Source: Manis javanica
Taxonomy: Eukaryota; Chordata; Mammalia; Pholidota; Manidae
Assembly: GCF_040802235.1 (NCBI RefSeq)
Contig: NC_133169.1
Coordinates: forward strand, 43,159,034 to 43,223,033
Direction of reading: 5' to 3'
Length of the DNA: 64,000 bases
Translations under genes and position numbers: made by a program
The notes under the pieces: model-generated
Databases searched by the model: none
What the model saw: the letters and a program-made list of their open reading frames with translations, nothing else
What the model was told of the DNA's origin: nothing
Shown: positions 45,642 to 57,604 of the stretch, one piece after another
Numbering within the stretch: position 1 is the first letter of the stretch
How the letters are laid out: every line of letters starts with the position of its first letter

Positions 45642-46779
45642 TGTTGTTGGGCAGCTGCATTTGGGGAGGTCTCTCCCTGCACAGTAGGTGAAACCGCAGC
45701 CTGGATGGGGGAGGGTTCTTGACTCTGACTGAGAAAGAATTCTCAAACAGGTTGGATGAGTGTAGGTAAGTAAGGAGTTCATTAAAGTGAGAGTAGCTGC
45801 GAATGTCAGCAGGTATGCAGGAAGCAGAGAGCAAGGAAGATCACAGGGAGGAAAGGGAAGCTCATTGAACTTCTGCTTGGCATACCGTGCCAACTCCTAA
45901 AACCAGGGTCACCTGGCATCCACTGCCTGCCTGAAACTTCATGGTATGGGAACTAAGCCCCTACCACCCCAGGATTTGGGGAGCCACAGAGCACTGGATG
46001 GAGTGAGATTATGTTATGAGAACTTCCCAAAGGCAAGAAAAGAGATTTTCAGGCAGGATACTAAAGAGCATGATCATACAGCTGCAGTCTTTTCTAGGTC
46101 ACCAAGGTGATGTGAATTTGCAAGCCCAAATCACAGATCTCAGTAGCCCTTCCCTACTTGTCTGAAGTAGAACAGAGAAGGAAAAGACTTGTGCTTAAGT
46201 CTAGAATATTGAATGAAAAAGCAAAGTAAAAAGGTACCACTGGAAGAGCACAGAGACAATGCTCAGTAAGTGAAGCAGTGAGGAGGCTTTATTTAAGGCA
46301 AAAAGTACACACTCAAAAAAGGGGAGTGTGGGCAATCTCAGAGAGGAGGTGCATTCAATGGCTTAGGATTCTTTCCTCTGAGGATTTCAAAAATGGGGCA
46401 AAGCATGGAGGAGAAGGGGCAGAGGCTTGACACGTGGTCATACGATATCTCTGTCTGGTGGGAGACATTATGTCACCATCCACAGTCAGTTCTCTAGATA
46501 TTCTGCAAGATAAACTTAATATAAGGAATTTATTAATCCTCTTCTTCTCCAAGATAGTGGTTTCCCCCAAGCATTGGGGACTTATTATTCAGGCCTACTT
46601 AAGAGACTGTCAGGTATTGTCTGATTACCATAAAATATGTTATGAATCTTACCTCCTAACTCCCTGGTTTTTAAAATATAATCAGCCTTAAGGTGGAGTC
46701 CCCCCTGTTCTAACTATAGTGCTCTAACTATACTGTTTATATCTCAGCATTTTTCATCTTAGGCAGAAAAATTTAATCA
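45642..46779 (-). repeat. LTR-like 1.1-kb repeat, copy 1
   Basis: About 1.1 kb closely matching 59117-60242 over its whole length and in the same orientation. Shared landmarks: GGGGGAGGGTTCTTGAC, AGAAAGAATTCTCAAACAGG, GGAGTTCATTAAAGTGAGAG, GAGCATGATC, AGGCTTTATTTAAGGCAAAA, ATTATGTCACCAT. On the reverse strand it begins TG.. near the high end and has AATAAAGCCTCCTCACTGC at about 46286, consistent with a solo LTR (R region). Ends are set by homology and approximate. The family is unnamed. Confidence 0.7.
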
Positions 46780-47034
46780 TGATGCTTGTCCTATGTCCCT
46801 GCGCTGTCTCCCCAGGACAGTTAATTTGCATTATCCCTGACTTCTCTTTTATACTATCAATTTGCATTAATTTCTGTTATATCTACCTTCTAATTATTTC
46901 TCCAACCTTTCGATTTCTCTCCCCTTCCATCACCACCTGTGTAAAATGTGCCAACATCATCTCTAACGTGTATTTCTGTACTAGCTGCCTAATATTTTTT
47001 GTCATGTCTTTCTCTATTTCATTCTCAGCATAGT
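46780..47034. other. Unassigned, probably leading into L2
   Basis: C/T-rich stretch before the clear L2 match. No gene seen. Confidence 0.4.
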
Positions 47035-47740
47035 AGTTAGCATGTTTAATCTGGTTCATATCACTCCCTTGCTTAAACAGGTTTATTGGCTTCTTCTTTT
47101 TCTCATCCTCCCTTTCCTTCTCCTTCTTTTCTTACTTTTCTCTACTTTCTTTAGGGTGAAATCCAAATTCTTTAATATGACTGACAAGGTGTGCATGCCT
47201 TGGTCCTTATCTGCACCTCTAGCATGATCTCTTAATACTAGCAGCACACAGTACACCCCACCATTCCATCACCACCAGTGAGAGCCAGTCCCATGGACAA
47301 GTTCTGGAATGTATAACAGTCTCCTTTGCCTTGGGCATTTGCACTTCCTGCTCCCTCTGTCTGGACTCTCCTTTCTCGGCTATGTCTCTCTGGCTATAAC
47401 TACCCATTTGTTTTTAGATCTTACACATGACTTCTTCCTACGCTTTCCCTGATGCTCCTACCACCTTAAGTCTAGGCTATGTACTTCCTGTAGGACCTTG
47501 TCTTTTCCCCATCACAATACTTATTAAGTAGTATTGTAATACCTATTGATGTACCTAAGTCCCCTAGGAGACTTCGGACTCCACATGGGCTTCAGATTCA
47601 TTCATTTGATCATTTGGATTGAGGTGGTAGGAATATAATGACATTTTGATTATGGTTGAATCCTTAACTGTCTAGTTCTTGACATGCAACTGTCACTAAT
47701 AACATTCATTTGTTGCATGTATGGATGAATAAATAAATTC
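47035..47740 (+). repeat. L2 LINE fragment
   Basis: L2 3' region: GTTCATATCACTCCCTTGCT, AGGGTGAAATCCAAATTCTT, ATGACTGACAAGGTGTGCAT, CCTTGGGCATTTGCACTTCC, TCCTACGCTTTCCCTGATGC, then CATTTGTTGCATGTATGGATG and AATAAATAAATTC end. Confidence 0.88.
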
Positions 47741-47952
47741 TGGCATTTTTCTAGTGTAACCTAATGTTTGTACTTAAAATTTTGTGCCAGTTTGTTTCCT
47801 TCAATATACTAGGATATACTGCCTGTAACATTGTATAGAAATAGTCACATCAAGGGAATTTATTTTCTTTAGTGTTACAAGGCCACATGGATTAGTAATT
47901 CTTCCTCTTAATGTCTCCTCACTTTATCCTTGACAGTAATATTTCCTCCCAG
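47741..47952. other. Unassigned
   Basis: Short stretch between L2 and the solo LTR. Nothing recognised. Confidence 0.4.
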
Positions 47953-47958
47953 CTACTG
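47953..47958. repeat. TSD, left side of solo LTR
   Basis: CTACTG, identical to 48492-48497. Confidence 0.88.
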
Positions 47959-48491
47959 TGTCATGGCCCAGCCACAACAGTCGAACAGGGCTACCAAAGG
48001 ACGTGAGGAGACCTGGACAAAGGACACAAGAGAGCTGGGGAGGGCTGACGCTCCTGCACGTCACCAGCAAAACTTTATTGAAGGTCCAGGGTATTTATAC
48101 AGCAAAGACATACATGATTCCAGAAAATAGCCTTATCTAATAAACAGTCGAGCACAGTATTGACGTCAGCGGCAGCTGGGCAAAGATAAGAACAATAGGG
48201 CTCCTTCAGTTCCTCATGGAATGCATAAACAGGTTGTTAATCTGCAAGTGGGGGAAGGCAGGCCAGAAGCAGGGGCGGTGTTTCCACACATCTTCAAGGT
48301 CTCCCTATTTTCAGAGTGAGGAGTCTTGGCTCCTCTTTGAGGACAAAATATGTTTTTGTGGGCAAATAACTTTCAAGGACTGCACCGGTTGTTCTCAAGC
48401 TTGTGCTTTCCCATGCTGCGTTCAGACATGGGGGAAGTTGCTTTCCCATTCTGCCTACAAGCATGTGAGAAGACAAAGACCGTCCCCAACA
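47959..48491 (-). repeat. Solo LTR, class II (ERVK-type)
   Basis: A 533-bp element. On its own strand it starts TGTTGGGGACGG and ends GGCCATGACA. It has GTATAAATAC (48091-48100) and AATAAA (48074-48079) in the correct order for a U3-R-U5 structure. A perfect 6-bp TSD, CTACTG, stands at 47953-47958 and 48492-48497, the length expected for betaretrovirus-like integrases. No internal viral sequence remains, so it formed by LTR-LTR recombination. The overlapping open frames on both strands are not genes. Confidence 0.92.
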
Positions 48492-48497
48492 CTACTG
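48492..48497. repeat. TSD, right side of solo LTR
   Basis: CTACTG, identical to 47953-47958. Confidence 0.88.
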
Positions 48498-49386
48498 GTG
48501 GATTAAAAGCTCTTCAGAGCCCTCCTACTCTTGTACTACAAGGCACAGTACCAGATCCACCCCTATAAAGCTCCACTTTACTCCAGAACTATTGGTAAGG
48601 AAACAGTTTCAGACAAGTGGGACTCAGGCCTTTATCTTGGGGATGGAGGGTAAGAAGTCTGATTCCCTGAGGGTACTCCAATATAATTTGTTTTATATAA
48701 TGATTGTTTATATATAAAAATAATCTCCATTGAAAATGATTAGGGAAAATTTGGAAGATACACAAGCAAAAAAATAAAAATCACCCAGAATCTCATCACA
48801 TTGCAACTGTATCTTTTTGGAGGGTAATATTACCCATTCCATGGTTCCAGTGGCCACCTATAATTCCAAATCTGTCCTTCCTCTTGAATCTCTTCCTGTG
48901 CTCTAGATGGGTGTGTTTACCTCGTCATTCAGCATCTTCTTTGGCTTGTCCTGGCAGCATTTTAATTTGCATGTTCAAAATAGAAGCGCCCATTATCCCC
49001 CTCTCCCCACTCTCCTCTCCATACATCTGTGGTTCACGCTTCACATCACTGCTCGCTATGGCTGGGAGCTCCTGGAGGTCATGAGTTGTGCCTTCAGCAG
49101 TGCAAGCCCACCACCTTGCAGAGGCCCCAGCACATGGGGAGAACCAACAGGTAATTAGGGAACCACTAAATGCAAGTCTGGGGCTCTACTGATTTTGGCC
49201 ATTCCTTCAGGGAGGAGTGGAGGATGGGGCAACTGCAGGGAGATGCCCTGTGCATGGACATATTTCCTGGTTCGCTTTCCTGAATTCGGTCCTTGAGCGC
49301 CCCCCTCGGTGGTGTTTCCTAGGCGGACACCACCTGAGGGAGGAAAATTTAGGGGTGCGGAGCTCCCTGCTCCAGCCTGCCTGTTG
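48498..49386. other. Intergenic, nothing recognised
   Basis: Sequence downstream (in the receptor's direction) of the olfactory receptor pseudogene. No repeat or gene recognised. Confidence 0.4.
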
Positions 49387-50362
49387 TCAGGGCTCACACA
49401 CACCCTGACCTGGGGCGTGGCCAGGCCTCCTCTGCCCCAGCATCTGGCAGATGGTGGCGGTGATCTCTCGGTTACACAGGCTGTAAATGAGCGGGTAGAG
49501 CAGCGGCATGATGTTGGTGTAGACGAGCGCCAGCGTGCGGGCCTGCTGCGGGGAGTAGCTGGCCTTGGGCCACATGTACATGAAGGTGGTGCAGCCATAG
49601 TGTAGCAGGGTGACAGCCAGGTGCAAGGTGCAGGTGGAGGCAGCCTTGTGCTGGCTCCCGGGGCAGCGCAGGCGGCGCAGGGAGGTGGTGATGGCGCCAT
49701 AGGAGGCCAGAATGAGCAGCGAGGGCATCAGCAGCAGCACGAGGCAGGCGCCCAGCAAGGGCAGCTCATTTGCATAGCTCCGCTTGCAGGCCCGGTGCAA
49801 CAGTGCCGTGATGTCAGGGAACAAGTGCACCAGCAGGCGGGAGCTGCAGAAAGGCAGGTGGAAGATGGCCAGCATGAGCCCCACTGACACTGCCAGCACC
49901 CCAAGGCAGCAGACCAGGGCCAGCCACGCGCACACCCGGGGGCTCAGCAAAGCTGCGTCATGCAGCGGGTGGCAGATGGCCACGTACCGGTCATAGGCCA
50001 TGGTGGCCAGTAGGAAGCACTCAGCGCCCCTCAGTCCCACGAACATCTGCATCTGAACCTCGCAGGCCGGGAAGGAGATGGGCTGCCACTGCCAAGGCCA
50101 GGTGCGGCCAGGTCAGCCAGGGCGCGGGGCACCATCACCAGCGTGTAGCAGAGCTCAATGGCTGACAGCTGGCACAGGAAGAGCAGCATCAGCGGCCAGC
50201 TGGACATTGAGGCCACGGCCACTAGAATGAGCAGGTTTCCACTGAGCATGGCCAGGTGCACGGCCAGCAAAAGCAAGAAGAGCACAGGCCTCAGCTGTGG
50301 GAGCTCAGAGAAGCCCTGAAGGAGAAAGCCGCAGGCTCGGTGGCATTGCTGGGGCCGGCCAT
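49387..50362 (-). pseudogene. OR10AC1: Olfactory receptor pseudogene, OR10AC1-like
   Basis: Olfactory receptors are seven-helix G-protein-coupled receptors with a single coding exon. ATG at 50362 (MAGPSNAT, an N-glycosylation start). After about 9 codons a 1-base loss near 50335 shifts the frame. Then VLFLLLLAVHLAML, SGNLLILVAVASM and LCQLSAIELCYTLVMVPRAL (TM1-TM3) run to a second 1-base loss near 50078. The last frame, open from 50052, has MAYDRYVAICHPL (TM3-loop signature), KAASTCTLHLAVTLLHYG (TM6) and PLLYPLIYSLCNREI (TM7; usual N of PMLNP is Y). The conserved loop Cys in the FFCD-type motif reads FPD. Stop at 49387-49389. About 310 residues if unbroken. Best match by eye is OR10AC1, itself often a pseudogene in humans. 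Confidence 0.88.
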
Positions 50363-52524
50363 GTACCAGCCACCCAGAGACGCCTGTGGGAAAGAAACGG
50401 GGGAAGGGAGAGCTTGTGGGGCAGGGGGAAGGAGTAGTGGCTGTAGACAGGGGACGGCACTTACCACTTGTTCAGAAAAGTGGTGCAGTTATTCCTGCCT
50501 CCTGGCCTGTTGCTTTCTCAACATGCTCTTTTCAACCAAGCCTATGTTTAGGCCCTTTCCTTACAGCACCTCACTCCTGACTACTTACAAAGAATTCCCT
50601 GCCTTTGACTCCAGTTACTGTTCTGCGATCCTATGTAGCCATGAGTGTTGTCCCGTCTCAGCCTGAACGCCCCAAGGCAGGAAGTGCGTCGGCAGGACCT
50701 GCTTCTCTTTCTTCCTCCCTGCCCTCCTCTGTCACTGCTGAGTTGCCTTTCTGTGGTGTGTCACAGAATCACAAAGACAGAAGCAGATAAGGACCTTAGT
50801 GATCATCTCAGACACAACTTCATAATTTTAAAGAGATAAATAAAGCTGGTGTGTGTGTGTGAAGGATTAACTGCTTATGGAAAGTTAAGAAAAGAATCTG
50901 GGTTTCTGAGGCTGAATCCAGAACTTCCCATGGCTCCTTATGTAGTCATAAAATAGGTCACTGACATCAGTCAGTCAACCTGTTTTTATTTAGCCTTAAA
51001 TAGACACCTAGGTCTCTGCCAGGTGGGGAGGCAGACACTTAAGGCAGTAGGGGCTGGTTAATGGGACGGCCTCACTGGGTACATCAGAAACAATACCTCC
51101 CTAACATTTTTATGAATACTCTGTCAGCATGAGGAAAAGTGATGTGTATCTGTTCTAACTGGCCTTTCAGAGTTCGCCGTGCGTTCCAAATTTGCCAACT
51201 GAATACAGCTTCTTTCTAAGCATTATAGTGATTTATTTTCAGGCAACATTTGGAAAACATTGATAGCATGCAGTTCGGCTGCAGTTGTTACACACCTCTG
51301 TGGCAGGGTGTGGGAAGGAACATGAATTGGTAAGAAATGCAAAGTAGAGAAGGATGTTTGATTTTTTCCAGTCGTTATTAATGATATCTCTTTTATTTAT
51401 CACTTATGTAAATTAACTTTAATTGTAACTCAATTGCTAATTCCTCTTATTGACTCTTTGAGTCACTGTTGATAATCATTGTTGGGATTTGTGCATATTG
51501 TTATAGCACAGAGTGTAACAGTAATAAAGCTGGGTAAAGGGCAGCAGGTAAATTGGGTAGAAGAACTGGTAGGAATTGGAAGAGTTTGGTTTTTGCTGCT
51601 GAATGCTCCTTTTTGGAAGGAGACTTCTGAGGACTTATTTTACCAGTATTGCCTGTTCTCTTTCTTGTCCTGTGAATGAAGCACCTTCAAACACAAGTCC
51701 ACAGTCTTGTGGAGGAGAAGTCTGGAGGGTTTTGTGTGGGTTGCAGAAGGTGTTATCACTTTCTATCTGTTTCAGAGCCCTTACTTTTTTTGGTTTTGTT
51801 TTTGGCCAGTATTCATTCTTTTGAGTGCATTTGAAAAACCTGTGTTGAGCCCCTCTTCCTTGCCAGGTGTAGCTTAGGTGTGAACCAGATGCCTGGCTTC
51901 CCTGGAGGTCCAGACGGGACAAAATGGAAGGACCCAGGGCAGCTCTCTTCCCTCTGTCTCGACTTGCCTTTTCTTCACTTCTGCCTTTTCATCTCTTTAG
52001 GGACAGGGAGACGGAGACACCCCAGTTTTCTCTCCTTCGTGTTCATACTGCACAGAAATGCAGATGACAAGAAAGGTTGGGTGGTGGCACCCATAACCAT
52101 AGTTCAAGGTGTATCATGTTTTACAAACAAGGGCCTATAAAGCAGGCCAGATAGTTCAGTTCAATCAAAAGGAGACTCAGGAGTCTTTTACTTTGTTTAG
52201 AGTATTTAGGAGAATTTGTCCCAAACTCTAGGAGTGTTTGTCAGAAATATCTTTTCTCTAGGAAGGAAAGGGAGAGTCAGACACTCACACAACTTGAATT
52301 TGGTCTCTTCAAAAACTGGCTCCACCGCAGTGGGAAAAGCTTCAGGGGAAAAAAGAATGTTGCAAGGCCTGCCTGAGCCACCTCCCCGCCGGCGGGGGAG
52401 AAGGCAGGGAGTCATGCTCTTCCAGTGGTGAAGAACATCAACAGTAACCCTTCCTTAAGAGAAGTTGGCAGGCAAATGCTCATAAGGACTTTGCACATTT
52501 AACTCACATTTGATGAGGTATGTG
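50363..52524. other. Intergenic, nothing recognised
   Basis: Contains a short (TG)n near 50851 and many small unsupported open frames. No gene or clear repeat identified. Confidence 0.4.
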
Positions 52525-52680
52525 GACCCTTATATCCATCTGATAGATGAGGAAATTGAAGCCTAAAGGAATTCAACATGTCATGTAGCTAGTTAGTGGT
52601 AAAGCCAGGCTTTCCACCCAAGCAACCTAGGCCCTGAGAGTCCACGATCTTAGCCCCACACAGCCTTCCTTCCTTACGCC
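52525..52680 (-). repeat. MIR SINE fragment
   Basis: Reverse-strand MIR: TGATAGATGAGGAAATTGAA, ATGTCATGTAGCTAGTTAGT, GTAAAGCCAGGCTTTCCACC. Confidence 0.75.
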
Positions 52681-53214
52681 TCTCCTAAAAAATCTTCCTC
52701 TTGTGGGACACACCCTATCCAGCTCCCCGCATCTCCCACCTTCCCCTGCCCAGGAATTACCTGAACTCTCCTTGGCGTTCTGCCTCAGGTTCCCCTTTGC
52801 TGACATTCTCTTGGGGACGTGTGGATGTGAGCAGTGATGAAGATAACCTAAGATAGCAAACCTAAACGTAATTTCTCCTTAGCTTTGATATTCATTGCTG
52901 CTGCTTGTTACTGTTCTGGCAGAGCTGCTGTGCTAATAGTGTGGGGCTCCGTGGAGCACCCAAAGGGTAATGAAATGGCTGGCTGGTGGCCCAGGATATC
53001 TGGATGTGGCTGGAAGCCTAACTGGGCTGGGGCTGCCCATCTGGGATTTGATTTTCATTGTGCAGAATAATTGAAATTATCTGTAACAATGATGTTTTAA
53101 TTGGTCATTTTAATAGTCAGTTGAAGTACTTCTAAAAAAAGGTTGTGGAATGAGAGATTTGAGAGGCAAGTCAGCCCCTCCAGGTCTAGAGGATTCTATA
53201 GACTGCTGAACTGG
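52681..53214. other. Intergenic, nothing recognised
   Basis: No gene or repeat identified. The open frame at 52885-53070 has no recognised domain. Confidence 0.4.
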
Positions 53215-53300
53215 AATGGAGCTCAAAGATTAAACAGTCCAGATCCTCATGTTATGTAGCAAGTGAGGCCCTGAGAGGTCACATAACCAGCCTGGGTCCT
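53215..53300 (-). repeat. MIR SINE fragment
   Basis: Short reverse-strand MIR-like piece: GCAAGTGAGGCCCTGAGAGG, TCACATAACCAGCCTGGGTC. Confidence 0.6.
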
Positions 53301-53694
53301 CACTGCTGTCTGTTGGCTGCAGAGTTGGTAAAGGGCCCAGGTCTCACAGCTCTTGGTTGATGGTTATATTTCTGCCAGAATTGTCTACCAGAGTAGACCT
53401 TAGCCTATTGATCTAGTTTTATTGTTTACAAAAACATCAAAGGAGAGATCACAGAAAAATCAGATAATTCTAGTTTTAAAAGATTATAAATATGCCTGAA
53501 TGTCCCTGATATGACTTAATAACCTGTCAGGAGCCTCTAGTCTGTGGATTTATACAAGTTGTTCTGGAATCTGTTTTTATCCAGTGCTTCTGTTTAGGAA
53601 AAACACACACTATACATTCAGAAAGATAGTCTCTCTTTTCCTTAATGCTCAGTGAAGTAGACAGGGTTCTTATAGTGTAAATTTTTGCCTTATT

Positions 53695-53855
53695 ATTCAC
53701 TGGATGCTTGACTTGGAGTGGGGACAAGTTAATTAACACTTTCAAAGCCTCGCCTCCTCACTGGTAAATGGGGTAACAAAGGAGGAACTTTGTGAGGATC
53801 CCATGAGGTAACATGTAAGAAATAGCACAGAACCCCACAGACAGTGGGTGCATAA
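53695..53855 (+). repeat. MIR SINE fragment
   Basis: TCCTCACTGGTAAATGGGGT (CTCATCTGTAAAATGGGG motif), CTTTGTGAGGATCCCATGAG, TAGCACAGAACCCCACAGAC. Confidence 0.75.
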
Positions 53856-54115
53856 AAAGACTGAAAAGAATTCTTGTCTTTTATCTCATCCTTTGTGACT
53901 TAAAGTCTTGGGTCATATTTCATCTGAGGATTCATCTTTCCACCATGAAAAATCTCCTCATCTCTTGATTGTATTCTTTCTGTCACTTTTCTGGTACCTT
54001 TTCTGTCTTTCTGGGGTGCAGGAAGCAGAGGTGACATTGTATTCTGATTTAGGAAACTCATGGGGAGTTAAGTAGACATAGATGTAGATAAATGTGTCTC
54101 CTATTTACCTACCTG
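53856..54115. other. Intergenic, nothing recognised
   Basis: Leads into the microsatellite. Confidence 0.4.
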
Positions 54116-54127
54116 TCTTTCTTTCTT

Positions 54128-54191
<64 letters not shown>

Positions 54192-54195
54192 ATCT
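54116..54195 (+). repeat. (CTAT)n tetranucleotide microsatellite
   Basis: (CTTT)3 followed by about 16 CTAT repeats, then imperfect CTAT/CATC units to about 54250. It gives the SIYL-type repeat in the + frame, which is not a gene. Probably length-polymorphic. Confidence 0.95.
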
Positions 54196-54334
54196 ATCTT
54201 TCTATCCATCTGTCTCCCTATCTATCATCATCTCTCTCCCACCCTCTCTTTTTCTATCTTTCCACATAGTCTCTTAGGGTTTCTATTGTCTTCCAAAGAC
54301 CATACAGATTATGGAAGAAGATATCTGTAGAGTC

Positions 54335-54530
54335 AAGTTCTGATTCACCCACTTACCAGCCCATTACCTTTGGGTAATGTACTCCATTTTCCTGATTCTC
54401 AGTCTTTTTACATCTGAATGGAGATACTGGTGTCTAAATCACAGTGTTGCTGTGAGAAGTAGATACACTGCAAAGGAAGCCCACAGCACAGTGTCAGGCA
54501 CAAAGTAGGCAACAAGAGATGGTTACTAAT
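54335..54530 (+). repeat. MIR SINE
   Basis: CACCCACTTACCAGCCCATT, TTTCCTGATTCTCAGTCTTT, AGTGTTGCTGTGAGAAGTAG, CACAGTGTCAGGCACAAAGTAGGC: the full order of MIR landmarks. Confidence 0.85.
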
Positions 54531-57500
54531 TATATTATAACCCAACTTGTATACATGCCAGCCATTGAGCTCCATCTATATAACAGATGATAACTATAAT
54601 TTCTGTGACTCCTTTTCCTACACTATCAGCCTTTTCCTTGGTTTATGCCAGATAACTTGAAAGTCATAATTTACATCTATTTGCAATATTATGTATGTTA
54701 ACTTTAGATTTGTTTTCTGAAGTAAAATCCCTTGAATTACAATACATTTGCCATTTCTTGCTCTGTCATTCAAACTTAGTATTTTAGTGTTTTTTCTCAT
54801 TAGTAACTTGGTAATTTCTTTACTCAGAGGAGCTAAATATTACCCCTGATGTAGAGATTTCACTGGGTACCTCCTCTTCCAACCATTTATGGTCCCAGGC
54901 TTGAGCCCGGGGATATGTGCCTCTTTTCTGGCATGGTGTTTCTGTCTTGTGAGCCAGTTCCTTTTACAGGATAAAGCAGTATACTGAGTCCTTCATGACT
55001 AAATTTGGCAAGAAAGCTTGTCAAAGGCTTTTGTAAATAAATGCAGGAAATCCTTTTATTTAGTTTCTTGTTGGCATCTTTATCCCCTAAAATTATTTAA
55101 GGAGATTTAATAGGGAATGCTTTCCTTAGATAGACATTCTTGCTTTTTTCCCTTTATGGTGTTTTCTGAAGTATTGAGTGATTCTACACATTACAAAAAT
55201 TCGATGCCCCTGATTTTTTCTGTCTACTCTGGAGCTCTTCTGAAAATGATGATTACAAGGGCAATGTTTTATTTCTCTAGCTTTGGGTCAACATGTAACC
55301 TTGCACTTTGCATTTTGGCCAACATTTTTTCTACAGGTTTCTTGATAAATCAGAATTACAACAATGTGAACACCTCTGTTTAAGCTCCCTGAATAGTTGC
55401 CACTGTTAGTTCTCTTTTCTCTAAAAATCCATTGTGGGATTTGGACTTTGAGTAAAGTATCATTTCAGGCTCTCTGCTCTCTTTTATTTTTATCTGGAAA
55501 GGAGCTTTGAACTGTACAAATCTAGGAATCCTACTGATTTTGGAGCTGGCTTTCTGCCTTTGATACTTTTAAAGAAACTCCCTGCTTAGGTAAAACAGCA
55601 CCCATATAAACTAATATCTCTGACCCAGGTTTCCACCTGAGGAAGAGGAAAATGCTTCAAAACAAGCACTTTAATGCTCAACATCAATATTATCTGGCAA
55701 AGAGACTGTCCCAATTCTGGGACCACCATGGTCAACTTTATCACACATAAATGTGTGATTATTGTACTGTTAGAGTTTGAAAAGTATTCTGGGCCTGTGG
55801 ATCAATCACATTGTCTACTTGAAAAAATATTAGTGTCTTTGCTCTAAAGGGGTACTAGTTTATTTTAAAATTTTAGTTTCAAAATCAACTGTCATTCTCC
55901 AGGAAGTCAATTTTAATAGGCTTGAAAATACTTTTCATTTCTGAATTGTACCTTGTGTTACAAAACAGCCAGAGGGCTCTCCTCAAAACCCTGGAAGACC
56001 TTTTTTCTACAAGATGCTGTTTTGTTTCTTGCTGATCATAGACTAGACTGAGAGCTGCAACTAAGTAATGGCGAGGCAGCTGCCTGGAGGAGGAAGGCAA
56101 GGACACCTTAGTTGTGCCCGGGCATATTTATGATTCATTAAAATGCAAAACCAAAGCAAAGCACTGGTGAGAAAAAAATGTTGATCTCCTGAGGCAGCCG
56201 CCTTGCAGGAGAGAGCTCCGCTGATAGCTGGGGGTCAGAACTCCTTCAGCCGCCCACCTGAGAGGTGTGTGCGTGACAGTGGCTTCAGGAACTCCTTCCA
56301 AAGGGACCCTCTCCCACCCTTGTGCTACCCACCCCTCCGTTGCCAGGCTAGACTCCTATGGTTGCTGAGAAAGGCAAATGACTAGATGGAACGAAATGGA
56401 CAGTACATGGTTCTGCCAGCCCGAGGGTGGGTTCTGATGGGGGCCCAGGTGTTCTTCGAGGGGAGAGGGCCTGTGGTTGGTGACAGGACTCTCCTGTTTT
56501 AGAAGGGAAAGCTCAGGCGAAAGAGATGCATCTGGGCAAAGTCATTCAGTGAAAGTAGAACCTAGAGGTCCTGGTCTGCAGCTGCCTTGTGTTCCCCATG
56601 CTCAGCCCTACCTGCACTCAGGATCGAAGGTTTCCCAAGTCAGAGCAGAACACTTGAACCCCATGTGCTCCACGATGTGCTGGTGTGGGGCACCGACTCT
56701 GCCCTCCGGAGGGTGGTGGCATGGGGAGAAATGCTTCTCTCACAGGCATTGTCTCCTCCAGGCAAACCAGGCTGGGAAGTGCTTTCGTTTCCTTATCTCC
56801 ATGCTGTACTCTGGGTGTTCCTCTCTTCCTCTGTCCGCCCATCCGCAACCTGCCAGGCTTCTTACCTGGGTACACAAAGAGGGCTGACTTGGAAGTGGAT
56901 GGACAGCAGGCTCACATTATGGTGACTGGGTAGAGAGGCCACAGGCCAAATGAGAACCAGGAGGCTAGGGAGTTGTGGTGGGGAGCTGGAGAGATGCCCT
57001 TGAAAGGGGGAGAAAGGGAGATGCAGCGCTGTGAGAGGGGAGAGCGGCATCTGACTGATCCTGTAACCCTAGCTGGCTTTCTGCCCCTTGGAGGGTGAGG
57101 AGCAGGGAGGAGGGGAGTACTCTAGCCCCTTCCAGAGGGAGGGCAGAACCATCCTGTGATCAACTCTCCACAGAATCCCTCCCCAAGGTGGGAGATAAGG
57201 GGGCTCAGCACACATGCGATAATGTTCTGGTTGTCCAAGAGAAAAAGCTCTTTCTATCCCGGAGGGTCCCCCGCCCTGAGTCCTGTCTCGCTGGTGCCAG
57301 CCTCTTCCCCTAGAGGGCTCCTGTTCCTCTCTCATCATGGCAATTCCCATCTCTGCATGCTGGACCAGGTGGGAGCTCCAGGACCTGCAGTGGAGTGTCA
57401 GAGGTCTTAATTTATCCAATGGCTAGGGCAGGGGCTGGTTGTTGAGATGCACAGATGATCTCCTTTCTTAACTCTCACGCATGTGAAGGACCCAGAAAAC

Positions 57501-57604
57501 TGCACTAGGTAGCCCCCAGCAAGGGGTGCTTCTGCCCCTAGGTGACTGTGGCAGGTCCCAGTACATCCTGTGTGTGCATCGCCATCATTGGACTGTAGAG
57601 GTCC
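54531..57604. other. Intergenic, nothing recognised
   Basis: About 3 kb with no gene or named repeat by eye. A GC-richer part at 56180-57450 has overlapping open frames on both strands without domains. I cannot exclude small exons here. Confidence 0.4.

Noticed and set aside
49155-49887. 181-codon minus frame and + strand frames over the receptor
   Set aside because: Alternative frames of the olfactory receptor; proline/serine-rich shadows with no domain.
54092-54277. SIYL-repeat protein
   Set aside because: Translation of the CTAT microsatellite.
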